Assembly (NCBI GenBank): GCA_049890195.1
Contig: JBMHBY010000001.1
Coordinates: forward strand, 51,092-115,091
Direction: 5' to 3'
Length of the DNA stretch: 64,000 nucleotides
Source of the DNA: JAYQKL01 sp049890195
GTDB taxonomy: Bacteria; Pseudomonadota; Alphaproteobacteria; RS24
Of this stretch, positions 36,025-45,558 are shown one piece after another; within the stretch, counting starts at the first letter, position 1; the number at the start of each line of letters is the position of its first letter. Made by a program: the position numbers and the translations under genes. The notes under the pieces were generated by a model. It did no database searches. It saw nothing but the letters and a program-made list of their open reading frames with translations, and was not told the origin of the DNA.

Positions 36025-37266
36025 ATGCGGATTTTGTTCATTTTGACACTGGTTTTTACAATCAGCGGCAAGTCGGTCATGGCACAAAACCAAGCACAGG
36101 CGCAGACCTTGACCCCCGACCAAGCGCAGTTGCAGGCGAGCTGGGAGGCGTTTTGCGAGGCGTTAAAGGCAAAAGGGCAGTTGATCCTGTCGCAGGACAC
36201 CGGCAATCCGCAGGATACAGCCGCCGGCTATCACTATCTGGCCATGATGACAGCCATGGCGATCGACCGCGCCCAGTTTGCAGAGGTGTCAAAAAGGCCG
36301 GTACTGGTGCGTATTATTGACCAATACCGCAAGGCCGGCCTGGACTCGCCTGACAACAAATATTGGATGACGCGGTTTGATCCGGACGGCGAGTATGTCA
36401 TTCGCGGGCGTCGCGGAAGCGGTGCCTATTTGGGGTTTCAATTCAACATTGATGACGGCGCCAGCGCCAACATCAATCATCAGGACATGGTTTTTGCCGA
36501 AGACGGCAGTTTTGAACTGTATTTGACGGCTGAGAAAAAGGGGCTGAACTGGCTGCCCTTGCCGGAAGGTACGAATGGTCTTTATGTGCGCGAAATCTTT
36601 TCGGACTGGGCGGGTGAACAGCCATCAACCATGTGGATTGAGCGTCTGGACAATCCGCCTGCCGTCCCCATACCGACGGCCGAAAGTGTGTCTGGAAGTT
36701 TTGAAAAAATGTCGAGTTCGCTCGACGCAAGCCTTCTGCGGTGGAAACGCTATGTCAGCATCAACCGGTCAAGGGCCATGAACGCCTTGTCGCCACCCAT
36801 TGGTACAGCCAGTCAGGGGGGCAGCCCGGATAACCTTTACAGTGGCGGGTATTTCAAACTGCAGTCGGATGAAGCCTTGTTGATTGAATTGTCTCCTGTG
36901 GCGGCCGATTACTGGGCCGTGCAACTGGGGAGCATCTGGTTTCAGTCTCTTGACTATCAACACGCGCAGACCAGCCTGAACTCCTTTCAGACCGCGACCG
37001 ACCCTGATGGTAAAATCCGCCTAATTGTGTCGTCACAGGATCCGGGATATGCCAACTGGCTGGATACGACCGGCCATCCAGAAGGGGTCATTTACATGCG
37101 TTGGAACAAGGCCAAGCGCACACCCTCTGTTCCACGGGCACAAGTTGTCAAATTTGATGATCTCAAGAATCTGATGCCGGCCGGCAGCCGGCGGTTGACG
37201 GCAAACGAGCGCAAAAACGACATTGCGGCGCGTTATGCGTCGGTTGCCCGTCGTTTTGCCCAGTAA
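36025..37266 (+). CDS. DUF1214-like protein, paralogue 3, exported
   Basis: 413 residues from ATG 36025 (GGGAGGT site); the GTG at 36010 is part of that site. It has a cleavable signal peptide MRILFILTLVFTISGKSVMA then AQNQAQAQ, so it is periplasmic. N-terminal SWEAFCEALKAKGQLIL and C-terminal SDEALLIELSPVAADYWAVQL and ANWLDTTGHPEGVIYMRW blocks align with paralogue 1 better than with paralogue 2. No activity is known for DUF1214-type proteins. Confidence 0.8.
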   Translation: MRILFILTLVFTISGKSVMAQNQAQAQTLTPDQAQLQASWEAFCEALKAKGQLILSQDTGNPQDTAAGYHYLAMMTAMAIDRAQFAEVSKRPVLVRIIDQYRKAGLDSPDNKYWMTRFDPDGEYVIRGRRGSGAYLGFQFNIDDGASANINHQDMVFAEDGSFELYLTAEKKGLNWLPLPEGTNGLYVREIFSDWAGEQPSTMWIERLDNPPAVPIPTAESVSGSFEKMSSSLDASLLRWKRYVSINRSRAMNALSPPIGTASQGGSPDNLYSGGYFKLQSDEALLIELSPVAADYWAVQLGSIWFQSLDYQHAQTSLNSFQTATDPDGKIRLIVSSQDPGYANWLDTTGHPEGVIYMRWNKAKRTPSVPRAQVVKFDDLKNLMPAGSRRLTANERKNDIAARYASVARRFAQ

Positions 37267-37342
37267 GCCCCGTACAGCAATGACTGGACGCCGGTGTCGA
37301 GTCATGTAAATAATTTCTGGGTTTTGTAAGTGGGGCGGCGTT

Positions 37343-38044
37343 ATGAATGCATCACCGTTTGTCTTGTATGGTTTCCAGCATGTTGTTGCCCTGATTGTGA
37401 TTTTCGGCTTGGTGGTTTTTGGCCCACTTTATATCGGCAAGAGGGCTGAACAAACCCGGCATGATTTTGCCCTCGGGCTTGGGGCGATCCTGATTTATCA
37501 TGAAATCCAACAGGTCTTTAACGCCTTCATCATCGGTTTGCCGTGGCAGGAGGCCCTGCCGTTTCACATGTGCGACATGTCGGCTTTGTCAGCGGCTGTT
37601 TACCTGATCTGGCGCAAACGTCTGTTTTTTCTGTTGGCCTATTTCTGGGGTCTTGGCGGCGGGATCATGGCCTTGCTGCAGCCCGACATCCCCCTCGGAT
37701 TCCCTGACCCGGCCTTCATGCCGTATTTCTTCGGGCATGGCCTGATTGTCGGGGGTGTGCTGTATGCCTGCATTGCCCTGCGGGAAAGGCCGTATTTGGG
37801 CGATGTCTGGCGCGTGGTCAAAGTCTCGCTCGGCATGACCGGTGTGGTCTATGTGCTAAATTACATATTCGGTCATGACGCCAATTTCTGGTATCTGAAA
37901 CGCCATCCGGCAAGTGACAGCATCATGAACTTCTTTCCGGACCCGCCTTTGCACATTCTGGTGCTGGTTCCGCTGGCAATTTTCGTTTTTTATGTCAGTT
38001 ATCTGCCGTATTTTTTCAAAGACAGGTTAGAGGGCAGAAATTAG
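37343..38044 (+). CDS. YwaF/TIGR02206-like integral membrane protein
   Basis: 233 residues with about seven hydrophobic helices. The LPFHMCDMSALSAAVYL segment near 74-90 is characteristic of the TIGR02206 (YwaF) family, whose function is not known. A GGGG site lies before the ATG. It follows paralogue 3 by 76 bp and may be co-transcribed; the convergent acyl-CoA dehydrogenase begins three bases beyond its stop. Confidence 0.85.
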   Translation: MNASPFVLYGFQHVVALIVIFGLVVFGPLYIGKRAEQTRHDFALGLGAILIYHEIQQVFNAFIIGLPWQEALPFHMCDMSALSAAVYLIWRKRLFFLLAYFWGLGGGIMALLQPDIPLGFPDPAFMPYFFGHGLIVGGVLYACIALRERPYLGDVWRVVKVSLGMTGVVYVLNYIFGHDANFWYLKRHPASDSIMNFFPDPPLHILVLVPLAIFVFYVSYLPYFFKDRLEGRN

Positions 38045-38047
38045 GCC

Positions 38048-39190
38048 CTAAAGCCCCATTTGCTTGACGGCCAGTTCGCGCATGATTTCCTCGGAGCCGC
38101 CGCCGATCGCCATGACCTTGACTTCGCGGTAAATCCGCTCAACGGCATTGCCGCGCAGATAGCCCGCCCCGCCGAAAATCTGCATGGCCTGGCTGGCGAT
38201 GAACTCCAGATTGGTCGAACAGAAGAACTTTGCCTTGGAGATTTCCGCAACCGGTTTTTGTCCGTTGTTCATGGCTTCGCATATTGTCCCGAGATAGGCC
38301 TCCATTGCATCAATACGGGCGGACATGTCGGCAATCTTGTGCCGGATGACCTGATGGTCAATCAGCTTTGCGCCGAAGGTCTCGCGGTCCTTTGCGTAGG
38401 CGATGCACTCCTCCAGCAGCCGCATCGACATGCCGAGCATCATGCCGTTGAGCCAGACACGCTCATAATTGAAATTGTCCATGATGGCGAAAAAGCCCTT
38501 GTTTTCCTCCCCCATAATGTGATCGGCCGGGATGCGGCATTCATCAAAATACAGAACGGCGGTGTCGGAAGACCACCAGCCCATTTTGCGGTCAATCGCG
38601 GTGCGGGTGAAGCCGGGTGTGTCGGCATCAACAAAAAACAACGATACGCCGCCCATGCCTTCGCCGCCGGTGCGGGCCGCCACCACAAAATAGGAGGCTT
38701 GCATCCCGCCGGTGATGAACATTTTTTGGCCGTTCAAGACCCACTCATTGCCGTCCTTATGGGCCGTGGTTTTCAGATTGGCGACATCCGAGCCACCACC
38801 CGGCTCGGTCACGCCGAGTGACCCGCCCTTGCGGCCGGACAACAGATCCGGCAGGGCACGCTGCTTGATGTCCTCATTGGCGAGTTCGACCAGAGGTTTC
38901 AACATGATGGAGCGGGCGCCGACCGTCACCGTCACGCCGCCGCAGGCGGCCCGGCCCATTTCAATGCTGCCGGCATTGCGCATGTGCATGTCATCAAAGC
39001 CGAGGCCCCCATATTTTTCGTCAATGTCAAAACCGAAGACGCCAAGCGCACAGATTTTTTCGTTGATTTCATGAGGGTAGGCGCCGGCTTCCTCCCATTC
39101 ATCAACATAGGGCCAGACTTCGGCTTCCATGAATTTTTTCACAGTGTCCCGGAATGCTCTGCGCTCTTCATTCTCATATGGATTGAACAT
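38048..39190 (-). CDS. Acyl-CoA dehydrogenase
   Basis: 380-residue FAD enzyme that makes a 2,3-double bond in an acyl-CoA. Family signatures are VTEPGGGSDVANL near residue 136 and QIFGGAGYLRGNAVERIYREV near 339, ending with GGGSEEIM, where a Glu can act as base. Given the divergent atu-like operon 111 bp away, citronellyl-CoA or a similar branched acyl-CoA (AtuD role) is a fair but unproven substrate. Confidence 0.93.
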   Translation of the reverse strand: MFNPYENEERRAFRDTVKKFMEAEVWPYVDEWEEAGAYPHEINEKICALGVFGFDIDEKYGGLGFDDMHMRNAGSIEMGRAACGGVTVTVGARSIMLKPLVELANEDIKQRALPDLLSGRKGGSLGVTEPGGGSDVANLKTTAHKDGNEWVLNGQKMFITGGMQASYFVVAARTGGEGMGGVSLFFVDADTPGFTRTAIDRKMGWWSSDTAVLYFDECRIPADHIMGEENKGFFAIMDNFNYERVWLNGMMLGMSMRLLEECIAYAKDRETFGAKLIDHQVIRHKIADMSARIDAMEAYLGTICEAMNNGQKPVAEISKAKFFCSTNLEFIASQAMQIFGGAGYLRGNAVERIYREVKVMAIGGGSEEIMRELAVKQMGL

Positions 39191-39250
39191 CTGGCTTCCC
39201 CTCCCAAATCAATGTCCCTGTCCGCAACAGTCTAGTCAGCGTGATGCATC

Positions 39251-39280
39251 TTTACAAGCAGAACCCTTGTTGCCTAAGAT
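39251..39280 (+). promoter_or_regulatory. Candidate promoter of the atu-like operon
   Basis: TTTACA (39251-39256), 18-bp spacer, TAAGAT (39275-39280). A GGAGGA ribosome site (39290-39295) then precedes the ATG at 39302, giving a very short leader. Confidence 0.4.
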
Positions 39281-39301
39281 GCAGCTGGTGGAGGAACTGA
39301 C

Positions 39302-41101
39302 ATGAAAAAAATAAGGATTGCCGGCGCCAGCGGCTATTGGGGTGACTCGATGATGGCGACCGCACAGTTTCTCGCCAACTGCAAACCGGATTACATCGTT
39401 TATGATTTCTTGGCGGAAATCACCATGTCCATCATGGCCCGCGCCCGCGCCGCCAAACCTGAGGCCGGCTATGCCACGGATTTTGTGACCGGGGCGCTGA
39501 CCCCCAATCTGAAGGACATCGCCGCGCATGGCGTCAAGATTGTCTCCAATGCCGGCGGGGTCAATCCGCTGGCCTGCGGACGGGCTGTTGAGGCCGTGAT
39601 TGCCGAACAGGGTTTGGATCTCTCGGTTGCAGTCATCACCGGCGACGACATTCTGGAGCAAAAATCCGCGATGAACAAAGCCGCTGTCACTGACATGTTT
39701 TCCGGTGCCGCCTTTCCGCCGGAGGAGGATTTGGTCAGCATGAACGCCTATCTCGGCGCTTTCCCGATTGCCGCCGCGCTTGGCAGGGGGGCGGATATTG
39801 TAATCACCGGCCGCTGTGTTGACAGCGCCGTGACGCTTGGTCCCTGCATCCATGAATTCGGATGGGGGGGTGCGGACTATGACCGCCTGGCCGCCGGCTC
39901 GCTCGCCGGTCATATTATTGAATGCGGCCCGCAGGCGACGGGGGGGAATTTCACCGACTGGCGGGATGTGCCTGATATTGACCGCATCGGGTACCCCTTT
40001 GTGGACATTGACGCAAATGGTGATTTTGACGTCGGCAAGCCTGCAGGCACGGGCGGTCTTGTGTCGGTCGGCACGGTCAGTGAGCAGATGCTCTATGAAA
40101 TCGGCGATCCGCAGGGCTATGAACTGCCGGATGTGTGTTGTGATTTTTCCGGGGTGCAGATCACCCAGACGGCAAAAGATGTGGTGCATGTCAGCTATGC
40201 CAGAGGGTCCGCCCCGTCCGACAAGCTGAAGGTCAGCGCCACTTTTTTTGACGGTTTTCGTGCCGGCACCCTGTTGAGTTTTGTCGGTCACGAAAGTGGG
40301 GAAAAGGCGGCTCATTTCGCCGAGATGACGTTGACCCGCACCCGTCAGGTTTTGCGCGACCGCAATCTGGCTGATTTCACCGAAACCAGTGTTGAGGTGC
40401 TGGGTGCCGACAGTCATTTTGGAGCAGATACAGCTGCTGCAGACGGGAAAGAAGTGGTGCTGAAATTGGCCATCAAGCATCCGGACCAGAGAGGGGCCGG
40501 GGTGTTTTTGAAGGAGGTCAGCGGCATGTCATTGGCGACCCCGCCGGGGCTGGCGATTTTTGCGGGGGCTCGGCCCAAGCCCTCTCCGGTGGTCCGGCTG
40601 TTTTCGTTCATGACCGCCAAGGATGCCGTCACGGCTGAGATCCATTTCGGTGGCGAAACCGTCCCCTTCACGTCTGATATGTCAGCGGCACCCGGCAGGG
40701 CGCCGGCCGCACCGGCGATACCGGATAGGCCGGACATGGACGGCGAAATGACCAGCGTGCCCTTGATCGAACTCGCCTGGGGGCGCTCCGGTGACAAGGG
40801 CGACAAGGCCAATATCGGCATCATCGCCCGGCGTGCCGAATATCTCCCCTATATCTGGCAGGAGCTTGGTGAGGCTGTCGTCGCGGATCGCTTCGCCCAT
40901 TTCATACAAGATGATAACCCGTCCTCGGCGGTGTCCCGTTATCTTTTGCCCGGATGTCACGCCGTTAATTTCCTGATTGATAAAGTGTTGGGCGGCGGTG
41001 GGGTCGCCAGCCTGCGCAATGACCCGCAAGGCAAGGCATTTGCCCAGATCCTACTGGATCATCCCATTTCCATCCCAATCCACATGGCGGAGACATTGTA
41101 A
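39302..41101 (+). CDS. atuA: AtuA-family protein (DUF1446 plus ferredoxin-like C-domain)
   Basis: 599 residues. The first 450 carry the DUF1446/AtuA fold (IAGASGYWGDSMMATAQFL at the start, SNAGGVNPLACG near 80, TGRCVDSAVTLGP near 168). The last 120 hold the separate C-terminal domain (ELAWGRSGDKGDKANIG), often found fused in this family. AtuA is required for acyclic terpene use in Pseudomonas; its chemistry is undefined. The stop overlaps the next ATG by one base, starting a tightly coupled four-to-five gene operon. A GGAGGA site lies before the ATG. Confidence 0.92.
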   Translation: MKKIRIAGASGYWGDSMMATAQFLANCKPDYIVYDFLAEITMSIMARARAAKPEAGYATDFVTGALTPNLKDIAAHGVKIVSNAGGVNPLACGRAVEAVIAEQGLDLSVAVITGDDILEQKSAMNKAAVTDMFSGAAFPPEEDLVSMNAYLGAFPIAAALGRGADIVITGRCVDSAVTLGPCIHEFGWGGADYDRLAAGSLAGHIIECGPQATGGNFTDWRDVPDIDRIGYPFVDIDANGDFDVGKPAGTGGLVSVGTVSEQMLYEIGDPQGYELPDVCCDFSGVQITQTAKDVVHVSYARGSAPSDKLKVSATFFDGFRAGTLLSFVGHESGEKAAHFAEMTLTRTRQVLRDRNLADFTETSVEVLGADSHFGADTAAADGKEVVLKLAIKHPDQRGAGVFLKEVSGMSLATPPGLAIFAGARPKPSPVVRLFSFMTAKDAVTAEIHFGGETVPFTSDMSAAPGRAPAAPAIPDRPDMDGEMTSVPLIELAWGRSGDKGDKANIGIIARRAEYLPYIWQELGEAVVADRFAHFIQDDNPSSAVSRYLLPGCHAVNFLIDKVLGGGGVASLRNDPQGKAFAQILLDHPISIPIHMAETL

Positions 41102-42723
41102 TGCCGGTATTTGAGAGCAAGCTGAACACTGCGTCCGAGAGTTTCAAGCGCAACACAGCCGACCAGACGGCGCAACTTGACATGCTTCGGACATTGGAGG
41201 CCAGGGCTGTTGCGGCATCTGAAAAGCGGCGCCCGCGCTTTGAGGAACGCAACCAGCAGACCCCGCATGACCGCCTCACCCTGTTGCTGGATCCCGGCAT
41301 GCCGTTTTTGCCGCTCTATAACATGGCGGGCTATTGCGTTGATGACCCGGATCCCGAAACCAGCATTCCCGGCGGTTCGGTGATCACCGGCATCGGCTTC
41401 GTCAATGGTGTGCGGGTGATGGTGGCTGTTGATGACAGCGGCATCAACGCCGGCGCGGTGACGGAGATGGGGTTCCGCAAGCTGCTGCGCGCCATTGAAA
41501 TCGCCTATGACAACAAACTGCCTTTCATTCATCTGGTGGAAAGCGCCGGGGCCAATCTGATGACCTATAAGGTTGAGCTTTGGGCCAATGCCGGCAGCGT
41601 GTTCTATATGCTGGCGAAAATGAGTGCGGCGGGGATCCCGACCATGACGGTGCTGCATGGGCCGTCAACGGCGGGTGGTGCTTATATGCCCGGCATGTCG
41701 GATTATAATGTCGGGGTCAAACATAACGGCATGGCGGCGCTGGGCGGCGCAGCCTTGGTGCAGGCGGCCACCGGTGAGGTGGCCGATGAGCGTGAGCTGG
41801 GCGGCTCTGAAATGCATGCCGCAGTTTCGGGCCTGATGGAATATCTGGCGGAGGATGATGTGGACGGCCTGCGTCAAATCCGCGATGTGGTTGACATGAT
41901 CGGTTGGAATGAACATTGCCCGGCCGCGCCTGAACGGGATTTCAGGGAGCCGGTATATGATGTTGATGAGATTCTCGGGCTGGTGCCGGTTGACTACAAA
42001 GTGCCTTACGAGTCCCGCGAGCTGATAGCGCGGCTGGTGGACCAGTCCGACTTCACCGATTTCAAACCGCGTTACGGCACCAATCTGGTCTGTGTGCAGG
42101 CCCGTATTTTTGGCCATCCGGTTGCGATTGTCGCCAATAACGGCCCGATGGGGCCGGACGAGGCCGCCAAAGGTGCGCATTTCTATCAGATTGTCGATCA
42201 GTCCAATCACCCGCTGATTTTCCTGCACAACATCACGGGCTATATGGTCGGCACGCAATATGAGCAGGCCGGCATGATCAAGCATGGTGCCAAGATGATT
42301 CAGGCGGCGTCCAACATTCGTGTACCGAAAATCTCGTTTCATGTCGGGGCCAGCTTCGGGGCCGGCAATTACGGTATGGCGGGTTTCGGCTATAAGCCGG
42401 ACTTCCTGTTCGCCTGGCCGGCGGCGCGCACCGGTGTGATGAGCGGTGAGTCCGCCGCCGGCACGATGGAGACCGTCGCCGAAAACATCGCCAAGCGCAA
42501 AGGGCAGGAGCCGGACCGGGCCAAGCTGGAAAAACAGCGGGCGGCGATCATGGATGTTTTCACGGCGCAGGAGGACGCCTTCTACACGTCAGGGCTGATG
42601 CTCGACCACGGCGTGATTGACCCGCGGGACACGCGCAAGATCACAGGGTTTATCCTGCAGACCATCTGGGAACGCAAAAACAGGGAATTGCAGCCCAACG
42701 CCTTTGGCGTCGGCAGAATGTAG
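41101..42723 (+). CDS. atuC: Acyl-CoA carboxylase beta subunit (carboxyltransferase)
   Basis: 540 residues, crotonase-like twin-domain carboxyltransferase that moves CO2 from biotin to the acyl-CoA. Blocks: NMAGYCVDDPDPETSIPGGSV-type start near 77, GPSTAGGAYMPGMSDY near 190, HNITGYMVGTQYEQAG near 378 and GAGNYGMAGFGYKPDFLF near 419. Its closest kin are methylcrotonyl- and geranyl-CoA carboxylases; AtuA just before it points to geranyl-CoA. It pairs with the biotin-bearing alpha subunit two genes down. Confidence 0.94.
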   Translation: MPVFESKLNTASESFKRNTADQTAQLDMLRTLEARAVAASEKRRPRFEERNQQTPHDRLTLLLDPGMPFLPLYNMAGYCVDDPDPETSIPGGSVITGIGFVNGVRVMVAVDDSGINAGAVTEMGFRKLLRAIEIAYDNKLPFIHLVESAGANLMTYKVELWANAGSVFYMLAKMSAAGIPTMTVLHGPSTAGGAYMPGMSDYNVGVKHNGMAALGGAALVQAATGEVADERELGGSEMHAAVSGLMEYLAEDDVDGLRQIRDVVDMIGWNEHCPAAPERDFREPVYDVDEILGLVPVDYKVPYESRELIARLVDQSDFTDFKPRYGTNLVCVQARIFGHPVAIVANNGPMGPDEAAKGAHFYQIVDQSNHPLIFLHNITGYMVGTQYEQAGMIKHGAKMIQAASNIRVPKISFHVGASFGAGNYGMAGFGYKPDFLFAWPAARTGVMSGESAAGTMETVAENIAKRKGQEPDRAKLEKQRAAIMDVFTAQEDAFYTSGLMLDHGVIDPRDTRKITGFILQTIWERKNRELQPNAFGVGRM

Positions 42724-42732
42724 GGGGTGATG

Positions 42733-43533
42733 ATGGAGACGTTTGACACGATTGAACTGGAGATTGAAAGGGATTGGGCCACGCTCTGGCTCAACCGGCC
42801 GGATGCCCGCAATGCCATGTCGGATGAGCTGATTGATGAGATGCATGTGGCATTGGACCTTTTGTCCCGCAGCACGGATGTGCGCGGTGTGACGTTCCGT
42901 GGACGCGGCTCCCTGTTCTGCGCCGGCGGTGATCTGAAAGGCTTTCAGAAGAATTTTCAGGCCGACCGCACCCGAGAACAGGTCGTGCAAAGCAGCGCCG
43001 TCATCGGCGAGATGTTCATGAAAATCCGCAATCTGCCGCAGGTCACGGTGTTTTTGCTGCATGGGGCGGCGGTCGCCGGCGGCTTGGGCATGGCCTGTGC
43101 CGGAGATATTGTCATTGCCAGCCGTGAAACGGCCATGGGGTTGAGCGAAACCTCCATCGGCATTGTGCCGGCGCAGATTGCCCCCTTTGTCGTGGAGCGT
43201 CTGGGGGCGTTCAAGGCCCGCTATATTATGTTGACGTCGCAGAGGTTCACGGCTGTTGAGGGGGAAGCTTGGGGCTTGGTCGATTTTTTGACGGATGATG
43301 TCAGTGCATCAGAGACTGTTTTGGCCGGCGTCATGACAGATGTCCGCCGTTGCGCCCCCGGCGCCAATGCCGGCACGAAAGTTTTGCTGGAAAAAATCAA
43401 GCAACTTGACGGGCCGCAGACCGTTGCCTTGGCGGCTGACGCCTTCGCCGACAGCGTGCGCGGCGGTGAGGGCAAGGAGGGGGTCGCCTCCTTCCTTGAA
43501 AAACGCAAACCCGACTGGGTTTCACAGGAATAG
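42733..43533 (+). CDS. atuE: Enoyl-CoA hydratase/isomerase family protein
   Basis: 266 residues. The start at 42733 sits five bases after AGGGGG; ATG 42730 and GTG 42727 are in frame but too close to the site. Crotonase fold with FCAGGDLKGFQ (oxyanion hole) near 62-72 and GGLGMACAGDIVIA near 115. In the atu/liu pathways this enzyme hydrates isohexenylglutaconyl-CoA or methylglutaconyl-CoA, the product of the neighbouring carboxylase. Glu in SETSIGIVPAQ is the likely catalytic acid. Confidence 0.9.
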   Translation: METFDTIELEIERDWATLWLNRPDARNAMSDELIDEMHVALDLLSRSTDVRGVTFRGRGSLFCAGGDLKGFQKNFQADRTREQVVQSSAVIGEMFMKIRNLPQVTVFLLHGAAVAGGLGMACAGDIVIASRETAMGLSETSIGIVPAQIAPFVVERLGAFKARYIMLTSQRFTAVEGEAWGLVDFLTDDVSASETVLAGVMTDVRRCAPGANAGTKVLLEKIKQLDGPQTVALAADAFADSVRGGEGKEGVASFLEKRKPDWVSQE

Positions 43534-43542
43534 GAAAAAGAG

Positions 43543-45558
43543 ATGGCGCGTATCGACAAAATTCTGATTGCCAACCGCGGGGAGATAGCCTGTCGTGTCA
43601 TCCGGACGGCGAAGCGCCTTGGCATTGCGACCGTGGCCGTCTATTCCGAACCGGATGCCGGGGCGCCACACATGCGCCAGGCGGATGAGGCTGTCTTGAT
43701 AGGTCCCGGGCCGGTTGGGGAGTCTTATTTGTGTGCCGATAAAATCATTGCGGCGGCACAGCAAACCGGCGCCGATGCCATTCATCCCGGATACGGTTTC
43801 CTTTCGGAAAATGCCGCTTTTGCGCAGGCTGTGGAACAGGCCGGGCTGGTGTTCATCGGGCCGTCGGCTGAAGCGATTGACCTGATGGGCAACAAGGCGG
43901 CGGCGAAAAAACTGATGCTGGAGGCCGGCATTCCCTGTGTCCCCGGATATCAGGGCGAAGACCAAAGCGATACAGTGATGGTCAAGGAGGCGGCCAGAAT
44001 CGGCTTTCCGATCATGGTCAAGGCGGCGGCCGGCGGGGGTGGGCGCGGCATGCGGCTGGTCGCGGCGGCGGACGCCCTGGCGGACGCCCTGGCGTTGGCC
44101 CGCTCAGAGGCCGAAAACGCCTTTGGCTCCGGTGAATTGATACTGGAAAAGGCCATCCAACAGCCGCGCCATGTCGAGATCCAGGTGTTCGCCGATACAC
44201 ATGGGCACGTCATTCATCTTGGCGAGCGCGACTGTTCGGTGCAGCGGCGGCACCAGAAAGTTATTGAGGAGGCGCCGTGCCCGGTCATGACGCCGGAATT
44301 GCGGGCCTTCATGGGTGAGGCGGCGGTGAACGCCGCCAAGGCGATTGATTATCGCGGGGCCGGCACGGTCGAGTTCCTGCTGGACGAAGACGGCTCGTTT
44401 TATTTTCTTGAGATGAACACGCGCCTGCAGGTCGAGCATCCGGTCACGGAGGAGGTGACGGGGCTGGATCTGGTGGAGCTGCAATTGCGGGTGGCGGCAG
44501 GCGCGCCGCTGGGTTTGCAACAGGACGATATTGCCTTGCGCGGTCATGCGATTGAGGTGCGGCTTTATGCTGAGGATCCGGCGGATGATTTTCTGCCCTG
44601 CACGGGACGGGTGGCGCAATTCAGCTGCCCCGAAGAGGTGGGTGTGCGCATCGACTCCGGCATCGTGCAGGGGCAAGAGGTTTCGCCCTTTTATGATCCG
44701 ATGGTCGCCAAAATCATCACCACGGGCGGCGGGCGCGAGGACGCGCGGCGGCTGATGGTCAAGACGCTGAAGGAAACGGTCTTTTTCGGGCCGCACAGCA
44801 ACCGTGATTTCCTGATTTCGTGCCTTGAGGCGGAGTCTTTTGCCGCCGGTCGTTTCACGACGGCCTTTATTGAGGAGCAATTCCCGGACGGTTATGCGGC
44901 CGCGGCACTGCATTCGGAAACATTGGCCATGCTCGGGGTTGGGCATTATCTGCTTGATTTCGCCGCCGCGTCCGCCAAGGCCCTGCAGCCCCCGGCATCA
45001 CTTGGCGGGTTCTCCAGCGGGCAGAATTTTCATACGCCGTTCAGGCTGTCGGTTGGTGAGACAGAATGTAATGTGACGGTTTGTCAGCAGTCCCCCGACG
45101 GTTTTGCGGTCTCGGTTGACGGCGGAATATTGGGAGTGCACGTGCTGTCGGATCAAGCGCAGGATGCAGGCAAGGCACGGCGGTTCGTGTTCCAGGCTGA
45201 TCAAAAATCCGCTGTTTGCCTTATGCGCCTGGAGGATGGCGAACTGCATGCCTCAATTGACGGGATTCAGGTCACAGTCGTCAATCTGCTGCGCCGGGAT
45301 CCGGCGGCGGCAGAGGCGGCCGGCGGGGGCCGGGTCGAGGCGCCGATGCATGGACGTGTGATTGAGGTGTTTGTCAATTCGGGCGATGCTGTCAGCAAAG
45401 GTGACAGGCTGGCGGTGATTGAGGCGATGAAGATGCAGCACGAGATACTGGCCCAGATTGACGGCACAGTGACTGAAGTCACCGCACTGGCGGATCAGCA
45501 GCTTGGTGCCGGCGACATCATGATGGAGATTCAACCTGATCAGGAGGGGGATGCGTAA
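43543..45558 (+). CDS. atuF: Acyl-CoA carboxylase alpha subunit (biotin carboxylase + carrier)
   Basis: 671 residues in one chain: biotin carboxylase N-domain (KILIANRGEIACRVIRTAKR), ATP-grasp (KAAAGGGGRGMRLV near 160; EMNTRLQVEHPVTE), C-domain, linker and the biotin carrier domain with Lys630 in EAMKMQHE as the biotinylated residue. It charges biotin with bicarbonate for the beta subunit at 41101. GGAAAAAGAG precedes the ATG. It overlaps the TIGR03084 gene by one base. Confidence 0.95.
   Translation: MARIDKILIANRGEIACRVIRTAKRLGIATVAVYSEPDAGAPHMRQADEAVLIGPGPVGESYLCADKIIAAAQQTGADAIHPGYGFLSENAAFAQAVEQAGLVFIGPSAEAIDLMGNKAAAKKLMLEAGIPCVPGYQGEDQSDTVMVKEAARIGFPIMVKAAAGGGGRGMRLVAAADALADALALARSEAENAFGSGELILEKAIQQPRHVEIQVFADTHGHVIHLGERDCSVQRRHQKVIEEAPCPVMTPELRAFMGEAAVNAAKAIDYRGAGTVEFLLDEDGSFYFLEMNTRLQVEHPVTEEVTGLDLVELQLRVAAGAPLGLQQDDIALRGHAIEVRLYAEDPADDFLPCTGRVAQFSCPEEVGVRIDSGIVQGQEVSPFYDPMVAKIITTGGGREDARRLMVKTLKETVFFGPHSNRDFLISCLEAESFAAGRFTTAFIEEQFPDGYAAAALHSETLAMLGVGHYLLDFAAASAKALQPPASLGGFSSGQNFHTPFRLSVGETECNVTVCQQSPDGFAVSVDGGILGVHVLSDQAQDAGKARRFVFQADQKSAVCLMRLEDGELHASIDGIQVTVVNLLRRDPAAAEAAGGGRVEAPMHGRVIEVFVNSGDAVSKGDRLAVIEAMKMQHEILAQIDGTVTEVTALADQQLGAGDIMMEIQPDQEGDA

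Noticed and set aside
39236..40480. Open frame of 414 codons on the minus strand opposite atuA
   Set aside because: Opposite a family-recognised gene with matching AtuA motifs; the translation shows no motif and is a codon-phase shadow.
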